Shown: in pieces, positions 55,390 to 63,294 of the stretch | Layout: the number at the start of each line of letters is the position of its first letter | Position numbering within the stretch: position 1 is the first letter of the stretch | NCBI RefSeq assembly: GCF_050410775.1 | Contig: NZ_CP191229.1 | DNA length: 64,000 nt | Origin: Erwinia sp050410775 | GTDB lineage: Bacteria > Pseudomonadota > Gammaproteobacteria > Enterobacterales > Enterobacteriaceae | Reading direction: 5' to 3' (one strand) | Translations under genes and position numbers: made by a program | The notes under the pieces: model-generated | Told to the model about the DNA's origin: nothing | The model's database searches: none | Seen by the model: the letters and a program-made list of their open reading frames with translations, nothing else

Positions 55390-58300
55390 TCAGACGAGAG
55401 AGCGCGTCTCGAACGTAAAACGGCTAACCAGCGGGATCCAGTACGTCAGCAAGGTAGTATCCTTCGGGAATCCGGCCTCCATAAAAATGTACTGGATTCG
55501 CTCTATCAGCCGCTTGCGGGGATCCGTGGTGGCAGTATGTTTGAAGGCCTCCTCCGGTGAATTACTCTGCCTCTGCTCGACCATAATGTCACCGAACCAA
55601 GCCGTCGCCATCGAGGCATCACAGATTTGTATCGCTAGTAAAAGCAACGGAATCTGGAAATGGCCAAGTTCTATCTCAGTGCCCTCAAACGCCTGCAGTT
55701 GGGCACCTCCGACGCTAGCCTTCAGCACGCGATAGACATTGACCAGCCGCTTAGCAGCTCGTGGGGAGGGGATCAACGGATAGAGGCTCGCGGCGAAAGA
55801 TTCCTCCCAGCTATGAATGACTAATGCGCGCTCCTCGACCGCTACTGGTTCTGGCGCCAGTGCCGCCTGCTGCGCGGTCACGTTTACGTCAGAAGTGAGC
55901 GAGGATTCAATCGCGGCGGATGCGTGTATAGACGGCTTCACGTCTGCCGGACCGGACGACGGGACGATCGGGGTGACTAGCTGCGTAACAGGCATGCGTC
56001 CGCCGCCCGCCGTAAGCTCTCCCACTAGTCTGCCGTAGCCTTCCGCGCTCATCGGACGTAGCGAATACGGAATCTGGAAAATCTTTTCAAGATAGTGCTG
56101 GGGGCTAGCGGCTGCCTCAGGTGCTTCGGTGAACGCCGCACCGAGTTCTTTGTAGTGCATGGAGAGCGAATTAGTAAGCCAACGCGAATCGACGCCGACC
56201 ACGACGACGAACAGCGGATACGCAAGCAGCAGGTGCACGGCTTGTAGTACGTTGACGACCTGCGAGGCCGGGCAGCGGTCCAAATCGTCAATGTACAGCA
56301 CGATGCGTTCGACTTTGCGCCCGCCTGCCATTCCGTGTTCCCGAATCCGTTCCGAGAGAGCTTCGAAATCCTGGCGCACAAGGGACACGAGGCCCAAGTG
56401 CTTGCGATAATCGGCCGAATCGTGGCGGTCGGCAATAAAGCGGGCTAGGTCGCGGCTTTCCGTAAGTTCGCGCAATCGTTCTTCGGTAGCGGCCACGCGT
56501 GCAGCGGCATCGGCCACGCGGCGTCGCGCGTCCTGCTCCTTCACCTTTAACACCTCGACGTTGGCCATGAGCGTGAGTTCGGTATCCGCAGGCTCCGTCC
56601 GGATTTTCTCGAGTGCCGCGTCAGCCTTTTTCCTTGCTTTCTCGACGGGTTCCAAGATTTCTTTCACCATCTTCATGCCGCGCCGGAGGATCTCGATGGC
56701 TGCGGTCGTGAACGCCGCAACACTCGCGAATACCGTTCCGATAGTTGTAAATAGCTTGTTGTCGGATGGGAGCCAGTGATAGACAATATAACCAACCGCA
56801 GGCACCACCAAAGCCGAGGCGAACAACGCCACATACAGAGGACTGTGGCGCTTGGCGGACAACACTTTGAGCAATGCAACGGTTTGGCTGGATAGCTTGC
56901 CAGCGTCCGCCACCGCGCGCTTGAAATCATCAACTCGGTCGAGTACTACAGGCAGGCCCAGTTTTTCAAATGCCTTCTCGGCCTCTTTTTTCAGAGCGCT
57001 GTCGTCGAGCAAGTCGATCAGGTAGGTCGGGTTGAACTTCGCGAGCTTCTGCTCTTCGACCAGTCTCTTCTTGCGCAGCTCGTCGAGTCGGTTCTCCTCT
57101 TTCTTCAGCTGCTCGCTGGCGCGCCTCTCTTCCGCAAGGACCTCGTCTGTGACCGCCTTAGCACTTGCCAGTTCGGCGATTAGCTGGGCCTGCTGACGTT
57201 CAGTAGGCGTGCCTCCAAAAACGTGAATGGCAAGCTTTTCGAAAATAGCGCTGACCAGGCTAGCCCATAAATTGGTCTCGGCGTAATGCCACGCATTGAA
57301 TGTGATTTGAACGACGCTAGAACAATACGGTGATGCGCCCTGCTGCTGCGGACGTTGAGCGAGCGTCGTCACAGTCTTGCGCATCTGCGACATAAAAAAG
57401 CTCTTGCCGGAACCCCATTCACCGAACAGACCTATCGCGAGTGGGGGCGTTACATCTCGCGCCATCATGATCGCGGCAAGCGTTTGCACCTCGGTCTGTA
57501 TGCCGAGCTGGTCGTGCTGTTCATCGATCGTATCGGCGGCGAAGCCCGGAAGATGGTAGGGTTTCTCAGCCGAGGCGGATACAGAGTCCATACCTTCCAG
57601 CAAACGTTGCACTACTGCGCGAACCTGAGGATTTCTGGAACGCTCGTTCAGAATGGACCGGGAACGCGTCGCATCGAGCGTTGTAAGGAACCCGGAAAAA
57701 TTGCGTACGACCGAGTGGTTTGCATCGTATGCGGCTTCGATGATTCGATCAACGACTACATCTATTCCAGGTGTTGCTGCAAGTAGCGGCGCTGCTAGGG
57801 CGGCAGCCTCGGGGGTGGCTAGCGCACAGAATACATCGTACATCGGCACTCCCGACCGGTTATTTCCGGCCGCGAGCAAACAAACATCGCTGATAACTTG
57901 GGGAACATGGACAATCCGCAAGGCACGCAGCGCCCCACGTGTTGTCCAATCATCGCTATTGTGCAACGCGTCTCTAAAAAGGTTCGGCACTTTGGGAGAA
58001 TCAGGATTCAATATCGCAACACCGGCAAAACTGACGCTCGTGGTCGGATCCGTTGCAGCCTTTTTAGCAAGGGCGGGGAGATACGACGCATTCACCCGCT
58101 GCGCTGCCGCAAGACTCCAGAATCTTGCGAATGCTGCTGGCTCGGCATCCGGCATTATGTCACGCAGGGCGATATCGCGCGTCAGGGGACTCTCGGGATC
58201 ACACTGGATTAGGGCCATACGCAGCCAGCTACGCGCTTCGGCATCCAGGTCGGAAGGCGACTCATTCAGCGACGATGACCTTGGCCCTGTAGTTCCACGA

Positions 58301-58845
58301 CGCGACAGCTCTTTCCGTAACTTGCCCGAGATCAGCGCGCGCTTGCTTTTGGCTCTATCGATAATCCTGTCGAGCGCTGCCTGTCTCCGATTGTCTGGGC
58401 CGGAGATCAGCACGCCTATCTCGGTATCGATGTTCGGATCATATGGGTCCGACACCTCGAGTATCAATGGTAGAATCTTTTCAAGCGGTTCTAGCTCCCC
58501 CTCACGCAAGTCGAGCCACTTAATATTAACAAACAACCCCTGCGCCATATCGTGCTCATCGGTACTGGCATTGCCGATGAGCACGGGGAATATGGGTTTG
58601 TTCATGTCTAGCGCCCGCTCGACAAGCCTTAGATGGTTCTTACCCCAGCCCTCTTTACCGAGAAACGCAATCACTGTTGCAGCCTCGTCCAGCTTTCCGG
58701 TGTCGTCGACAGGCTCCCCATACTGTGTATCGCGCGCAAAGAAATGTGTCCGCACCTTATGATTGGTAAGCCATTGTGCGACAGGTTCTACAATTGCTTT
58801 CTCGTGCTCGTTATAAGCGAGAAAAGCATCGATAGTTGGGTGCAT
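55390..58845 (-). CDS. TIR-KAP P-loop NTPase fusion
   Basis: 1151 residues. Residues 1-125 form a TIR-like domain (IDAFLAYNEHEKAIVEPV; TVIAFLGKEGWGKNHLRLVERALD), with E76 placed like the NAD-cleaving glutamate. Residues about 150-420 are helical repeats. A KAP NTPase follows: Walker A GEWGSGKS (475-482), two membrane helices inserted at about 669-692 and 698-720, coiled coil around, and Walker B VLYIDDLDRC (849-858). KAP NTPases with inserted membrane helices are known in phage exclusion; TIR domains make or destroy NAD-derived signals. I infer a single-protein, membrane-bound abortive defence. It is the only recognised gene of its module. Confidence 0.83.
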   Translation of the reverse strand: MHPTIDAFLAYNEHEKAIVEPVAQWLTNHKVRTHFFARDTQYGEPVDDTGKLDEAATVIAFLGKEGWGKNHLRLVERALDMNKPIFPVLIGNASTDEHDMAQGLFVNIKWLDLREGELEPLEKILPLILEVSDPYDPNIDTEIGVLISGPDNRRQAALDRIIDRAKSKRALISGKLRKELSRRGTTGPRSSSLNESPSDLDAEARSWLRMALIQCDPESPLTRDIALRDIMPDAEPAAFARFWSLAAAQRVNASYLPALAKKAATDPTTSVSFAGVAILNPDSPKVPNLFRDALHNSDDWTTRGALRALRIVHVPQVISDVCLLAAGNNRSGVPMYDVFCALATPEAAALAAPLLAATPGIDVVVDRIIEAAYDANHSVVRNFSGFLTTLDATRSRSILNERSRNPQVRAVVQRLLEGMDSVSASAEKPYHLPGFAADTIDEQHDQLGIQTEVQTLAAIMMARDVTPPLAIGLFGEWGSGKSFFMSQMRKTVTTLAQRPQQQGASPYCSSVVQITFNAWHYAETNLWASLVSAIFEKLAIHVFGGTPTERQQAQLIAELASAKAVTDEVLAEERRASEQLKKEENRLDELRKKRLVEEQKLAKFNPTYLIDLLDDSALKKEAEKAFEKLGLPVVLDRVDDFKRAVADAGKLSSQTVALLKVLSAKRHSPLYVALFASALVVPAVGYIVYHWLPSDNKLFTTIGTVFASVAAFTTAAIEILRRGMKMVKEILEPVEKARKKADAALEKIRTEPADTELTLMANVEVLKVKEQDARRRVADAAARVAATEERLRELTESRDLARFIADRHDSADYRKHLGLVSLVRQDFEALSERIREHGMAGGRKVERIVLYIDDLDRCPASQVVNVLQAVHLLLAYPLFVVVVGVDSRWLTNSLSMHYKELGAAFTEAPEAAASPQHYLEKIFQIPYSLRPMSAEGYGRLVGELTAGGGRMPVTQLVTPIVPSSGPADVKPSIHASAAIESSLTSDVNVTAQQAALAPEPVAVEERALVIHSWEESFAASLYPLIPSPRAAKRLVNVYRVLKASVGGAQLQAFEGTEIELGHFQIPLLLLAIQICDASMATAWFGDIMVEQRQSNSPEEAFKHTATTDPRKRLIERIQYIFMEAGFPKDTTLLTYWIPLVSRFTFETRSLV

Positions 58846-59247
58846 ATTCGGTCCGCCAAAAATTTGAAACTTAATGCTAAACGACGTCTAAGAGGAAATA
58901 TAGGCAATAAGTTATCTTTTGCGCACGGTGGAACAGCCCGAAAGACGGTTTGCCCGCACCTCAATATCAATAAGCCTCGACTTCAGTAGATTAAGCTCGT
59001 CCGCAACATGTCGAGATCGAGATAAGCGCCTGACCGCACTGCGCGTATTGTGCGCTTTCTTATCCGGCCATTATGGATGATACGGGCAGCATGCTCATTC
59101 AGACAGATTTCCCCTACGCTGGTAGATATTTCTGACCTATGCTCTGAGTACAGACGAAATGGTGGTGCGCTAAATTTAAATTGCCCCAAGGCAGACATCT
59201 TAGATTGATCATGCATGTAAAAAAGCAGAGCTTCCAGCAGGAAGCCT
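58846..59247. other. Upstream region of the TIR-KAP gene
   Basis: About 400 bases. A 77-codon minus-strand frame (58983-59216; MHDQSKMSALGQFKF...) has the gene's orientation but no recognised family, so I leave it uncalled. A small hairpin gcttcc / ggaagc lies just before att repeat 4. The TIR-KAP promoter should be here. Confidence 0.4.
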
Positions 59248-59269
59248 TATTCCCACTCGATTATTAATA
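59248..59269 (-). repeat. att-like repeat 4
   Basis: TTATTCCCACTCGATTATTAAT. Minus strand reads ATC GAG TGG GAA TAA, i.e. Ile-Glu-Trp-Glu-stop with other codons than the resident guaA. 4021 bases from repeat 3. Confidence 0.72.
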
Positions 59270-59663
59270 CGAAGATAAAGTAATTATAAAACAAACGTTT
59301 AAGGAGTTAATTAAACAACCATGACGAATACCATGCACAGTAAAAACGATCAGGAAGTGCGATCAGACTCTCTAGTGTTAAAGGCGGACTATATCAGCCT
59401 CTTTAGGATTGCCAACACATCCACATTACCATTATGAACAATCTTGCCCAGCCGCTCCGACCTAGAAAAGCTCTACTATTTTCTCATCGAGGCTACAGTC
59501 TTTTATCAATCGCTATTAATTCATGATAGAATTACCAGCTAAGTCCATTACAAGACCGCCCTATAGTGGCCGATACTGCCTATTACAGTCGACAGAAATC
59601 GGCCATAGGCTAACAGTCATCCCATCGGATAAACTCGCCTTCTATTCCCTTTATCCAAAAAAT
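59270..59663. other. Left part of module D, no clear gene
   Basis: Contains aaggagttaattaaacaacc followed by a 38-codon frame from 59322 (MTNTMHSKNDQ...), similar in layout to the start of module B. Not enough evidence to call a gene. Confidence 0.35.
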
Positions 59664-60740
59664 TCAATACTCAACTGGTCCAAAATGCCCACGATAGCCA
59701 ACTTGGGTAAGGATTAGGCGATTGATACATTCGACACTGACCAAGCCTTTTTCCACAGGCCTACCAAATAGGGCAAGATTACGAATGGTGGTTGCCTCAA
59801 CATATTTCTCCCTTTCCGGATGGAAACGTCGAAGCGACAAGCCATAAGCCGTCTCGAACGGATGGCTACCAGTGCGAATAAGGCTGAAAAAGGACGGATA
59901 GCTTACTCCGTCAAAACCAGCCTCTTTAGCGGCAAGAGCTATGTCGCGGGCAATTTCATATGAGTGAGGCCGAGCAAGAAAAAGCATATGGATTGCCATA
60001 TCCAGGCTTTCAAATTCGGTCTCTGTTTCTTCCAAAGCATGCGTCAAGTCCAGTATCCGCAGATCCTGCTGATTCTTTAAAGTTGCGACAAAAAGCTCAT
60101 CCTCCGTTGATGCCCTGCATTCATGAATACAAACATCAAGGTCTTGCGATCCATACATTACAGATAAGCCCGGAGAATCCAAACGACCTCTGCCAGCCAA
60201 ATCCACAGGAGGGCTGTCATATTCGGACGAATCAGCTGGTCGTTCAGGGTTAACGCGAAGACGGTAAAATTTGTTGCCTTGGCTGAGAGTTGATTCAGGA
60301 TATTCTTTCAGGATTCGTTCAATGGTCTGCGGGCGTGTCGATGGATCTTGAAGCCTCTTTAGCGGCTCGACTTCTCCGACCATCCACAATCGAGGACTGT
60401 AATGGAAAAAACCAATTTTAGCGGCCTCCTCGATAATCTTTACGTCATTCTTAAGCCACGTTGACGGGGCGATGTCGCATTGGCCGTAATGGTTCTCGTT
60501 GAATTGAATTACTGGCGCTGCGCCGTAGTCACAACGGACAGTGGTTCCACTTACGAAGAAGCGCCAGGCCAGACTTAAAATCTGGTCTTGGGTCAGCTTT
60601 TGCCCATCCGGACTTTTACAATTTGGACATTCGCCTTGTTGTTCAAGACCATGCTTTGCAGAGTCTATCCGCAACCCTTCATCAGTGAAGCAATTTGAGC
60701 ACAGCAAAACCTGACTGGTTGGCTCAGTTATCTCAGACAT
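59664..60740 (-). CDS. Zinc-ribbon RES-domain protein
   Basis: 358 residues. A zinc ribbon (C14, C17, C38, C41) and helical region lead into a RES domain (about 155-320). The arginine and glutamate of the motif are visible in FYRLR (R160), GRGRLDSPG, VMYGS and CIHECR (E207). RES toxins such as those of Xre-RES pairs degrade NAD+ by phosphorolysis. No Xre antitoxin is adjacent. Together with the next gene it may form an NAD-depleting effector plus nuclease or sensor (inference). Confidence 0.75.
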   Translation of the reverse strand: MSEITEPTSQVLLCSNCFTDEGLRIDSAKHGLEQQGECPNCKSPDGQKLTQDQILSLAWRFFVSGTTVRCDYGAAPVIQFNENHYGQCDIAPSTWLKNDVKIIEEAAKIGFFHYSPRLWMVGEVEPLKRLQDPSTRPQTIERILKEYPESTLSQGNKFYRLRVNPERPADSSEYDSPPVDLAGRGRLDSPGLSVMYGSQDLDVCIHECRASTEDELFVATLKNQQDLRILDLTHALEETETEFESLDMAIHMLFLARPHSYEIARDIALAAKEAGFDGVSYPSFFSLIRTGSHPFETAYGLSLRRFHPEREKYVEATTIRNLALFGRPVEKGLVSVECINRLILTQVGYRGHFGPVEY

Positions 60741-60908
60741 AAAGGCTCCCTACGTTTTTTGCCGGACTTAATGATCAAATAATCTTGAATATCCTAGACG
60801 CAAGATGGCTGCTTGTTACTTATTGGGTTCGACTCCAATCGACCATCAGCAGCCGTCCGAGCAAGGCCCTTTAGTGCTTTAAGACTCATCGAGATAGATA
60901 ACTCACGC

Positions 60909-62063
60909 TTAGTAACGACGTGAGCTGACAGGCATGAACATTGACAACGGTCCGATTACTGAGCCGTCTCGCAACATGCTTATTCCGCTGTAAATCTCCC
61001 GAATGGGCTCGACCTCCGGTAGGCCATCCAACAGACGCGCATCACCTCGAGCAACCTTTACCAGATGCTCGAAGACCGAAAGCTCAACACCTACGAACGT
61101 CCCCGAGTGCACACCTAACCTGAAGGGATCATGGCTGCGGTGTGTGGCCTGCCCATTTTCTAAGTCAATTAACGGCTCGCTGGTATCATTTGCGTAGTAG
61201 CCCCCAACGAAGTGTCGCTGTTGGTCATCAAAAGCTAACTTCCAGAGGGTTACTGGAATTCTGCTTTGCGACTCCAAACGCCTTGATCTTCTAATGGCGA
61301 GAGCCAAAAGAGGTTGGTCGATTTTCATCAGCGCATTACCGTAATGGCTGCAGATTATTTGTCCGGAGAGACTGCGTGCAGTTTCTCCCGATAACGGCTC
61401 CCGGCCCTCTGTGATTGGGTCTTCTGCAAACAACTTGGTCTGAACCTTGGGTTTGGATTCGGTTGCAAAGCGAGTGGCCACGATATGACCTTTTACCCAA
61501 ACAGCCTCGCCTTTGTCGTCCAACACCCGAACCCGCGTGAACTGTTTTCGCCAATCTCCAAACTCTTTCGTGTTGAACCCCACCGAAGTATAGCGTCCCT
61601 TGGCCTCTGCAAGTACGACGGAGCCTCCCCCGTCACTGCACAGGTAGTCAGGCATATCGCCTGGCGCGGTACGCTGTAAAGTAAATCCATGCAAATTCTC
61701 GCTTGTGTCATCGATCAAACGATCCAAATGTGCGAAGTATTTAATCCCCAAATGCTCATGCAGGAACCAGCGACAGAACGCTTGCCCCATCTCGCTGGAT
61801 TTGGCTCGCTTGGCATTGGTTGAAGCGCCCACCCCCTCACCTTGAAATCGAAGCTCATCGTCAGGCACTAGGAATCTCATGTGCTCAAACTGGGCAGGAT
61901 CCGGATTCGGGGGCTGAGTGCCGTAGGTGTCCAAGTAAAAGTGGTGATAGAGAGCGGCAAGGTCCAGATCAATAATCGTTTTCGGACTCTCTTCGCTCTC
62001 CCCTTGAAGCTTAGGAGGGATCGGCTTGTACTTGTTGAGTGCCAATTGCAGCTTTTTCTTCAT
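60909..62063 (-). CDS. PD-(D/E)XK-like nuclease-fold protein
   Basis: About 384 residues, family not recognised. The block MPDYLCSDGGGSVVLAEAKGRY has the D...ExK arrangement of restriction-enzyme-like nucleases (AEAKG). An N-terminal helical part and a C-terminal domain without motifs complete it. I use the ATG at 62063, which has AAGGAG about 12 bases upstream and begins MKKKLQLALNKYK; the frame extends 22 codons more. Same strand as the RES gene, 168 bases ahead of it, so probably one unit. Confidence 0.65.
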   Translation of the reverse strand: MKKKLQLALNKYKPIPPKLQGESEESPKTIIDLDLAALYHHFYLDTYGTQPPNPDPAQFEHMRFLVPDDELRFQGEGVGASTNAKRAKSSEMGQAFCRWFLHEHLGIKYFAHLDRLIDDTSENLHGFTLQRTAPGDMPDYLCSDGGGSVVLAEAKGRYTSVGFNTKEFGDWRKQFTRVRVLDDKGEAVWVKGHIVATRFATESKPKVQTKLFAEDPITEGREPLSGETARSLSGQIICSHYGNALMKIDQPLLALAIRRSRRLESQSRIPVTLWKLAFDDQQRHFVGGYYANDTSEPLIDLENGQATHRSHDPFRLGVHSGTFVGVELSVFEHLVKVARGDARLLDGLPEVEPIREIYSGISMLRDGSVIGPLSMFMPVSSRRY

Positions 62064-62446
62064 GAAATTCTTTTGACTCCTTTTATGATTTGGCCGCATT
62101 TGGTTGGAAGATGGGGGCCAACTGCCCACCCAACCATCGCGTTTTCAAAAACAAAACGTCTGTCTCGCCAAGATGATCTCTGAATTTTGACTATATCGAA
62201 ATTTTTTATAACAGTAAGCGTCGGCATGGTTCGAGTAATCAGATGCCACCGACGGAATATGAAAATCAATATTATCAACGGCTCAGAAATGTTTAGATTA
62301 TCCGTGGCGATTCATGCCCCGAAATGCAACAGCCGCAAGTCGATCTGGCGCGTGATGTATACCAACCGTCTGCTCTGCCCTATTTCGGTCGTTTGTAATT
62401 CTCCAAAGTCATAGTTCAGACTCTGAATAAATCCCCAATCACTTGA
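62064..62446. other. Gap between nuclease-like and HEPN genes
   Basis: About 380 bases, no gene supported on either strand; a plus-strand frame from 62187 (75 codons) has no recognised similarity. Probably holds the promoter of the RES/nuclease unit. Confidence 0.4.
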
Positions 62447-63048
62447 CTAGACAGTCGTGAAATCCATTTTCACGCGAATCTGAGCATCGAAGTCCATGAT
62501 TTTCTTTGCACAATCGATTTTCCCCCACCAACGATCGACCACGTACACGTTAATTGGATCTCGGTAGTGGTAGAGATTGCTCCCAATCTTTTGATCGCTG
62601 TTCACAGGCGCCAAGACACACACCAGACCCAGTGCATAAATTGCGCTCTGCGGCAGAGTCATCGACTGCTTCTCTAAATCGATGAGAAACTGCTGATGGC
62701 CATTGGCTATTTGAACAGAAACACCGTATCCATCTGGCAACTCTTCTCCATGAGCAAGATTACAACGAAATTTCTCGTAAATGATATCCGCAAATTCAAT
62801 TCCGCTTTTCCCTTTTACATCCTTAAACGGAAAAACTGTTTCTTGCAGATTCAGTCCCCAAACATTAACTCGATTACGTCCAAGTGATCATTGATAAATC
62901 TACGGAATCGAACGCCAACCGCCGTTTCCTCCGCGTACGTTCTCTTGGCCGTGCCGTCAATAGCAATACATGCAGACAGCAGTGCCTGGTCCAGTTCGTT
63001 CCGATCGGCAGCATCGAGAGATTGTTTGATGTGGTCTGCAATTTTCAT
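62447..63048 (-). pseudogene. Frameshifted HEPN-domain protein
   Basis: Two overlapping frames together encode one protein of about 200 residues starting MKIADHIKQSLDAADRNELDQAL. The frames join at a run of four G (minus strand; C-run 62856-62859); one more G would give ...ELMFGGLNLQETVFPF and a continuous product. The second half contains YEKFRCNLAHGEEL, an Rx4H motif typical of HEPN ribonucleases. As it stands the first frame stops at FGD. It is a pseudogene, a sequencing error, or a slippage switch. HEPN toxins occur with antitoxins or defence genes; here it is beside RES and nuclease genes. Confidence 0.65.
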
Positions 63049-63116
63049 TGTGTATGTAACGCCTAGCCGTTCAGCAAAAAATACTATCAACAATGAGGCT
63101 AGAAATGCACCAAGTT

Positions 63117-63232
63117 GCCGATACCATGACATTCGTGCCGGCCTCACATGGTATCGCGATGCCGGCGATAAAAATGAATGTGTAATGCCATAAAAAAGCC
63201 ATTGATGATGCAAAAAATACATCATCAATGGC
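63117..63232. repeat. Module-end block with perfect hairpin
   Basis: Contains gccgataccatg and an inverted pair ataccatg / catggtat (63121-63154), then gccat followed by A-run, then a perfect 13-bp stem gccattgatgatg / catcatcaatggc with nine-base loop (63198-63232). The hairpin probably ends guaA transcription. The block is similar to the end of module B at 55072-55161. Confidence 0.6.
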
Positions 63233-63272
63233 ACGTTAAATATTATTTAAACCAGGTATTTAGAAAAAACCC

Positions 63273-63294
63273 TCACTCCCACTCAATCGTCGCC
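63273..63294 (-). repeat. att repeat 5, in the 3' end of guaA
   Basis: TCACTCCCACTCAATCGTCGCC. This is the functional end of guaA (T-I-E-W-E-stop) and the presumed original attachment site. 4026 bases from repeat 4. The 3' end of guaA is a known integration site for genomic islands. Confidence 0.78.

Noticed and set aside
57653..58762. 369-codon plus-strand frame opposite the TIR-KAP gene
   Set aside because: Serine/arginine-rich shadow; the minus strand has clear TIR and KAP motifs.
62187..62414. 75-codon plus-strand frame as a transposase fragment
   Set aside because: No transposase motif can be recognised and no terminal inverted repeats are nearby.
46196..63294. tRNA gene as integration target
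   Set aside because: No tRNA-like cloverleaf seen at either end; the repeats match the guaA 3' end instead.
46196..63294. CRISPR array from the regularly spaced repeats
   Set aside because: Spacing is about 4 kb, with genes between; not a CRISPR array.
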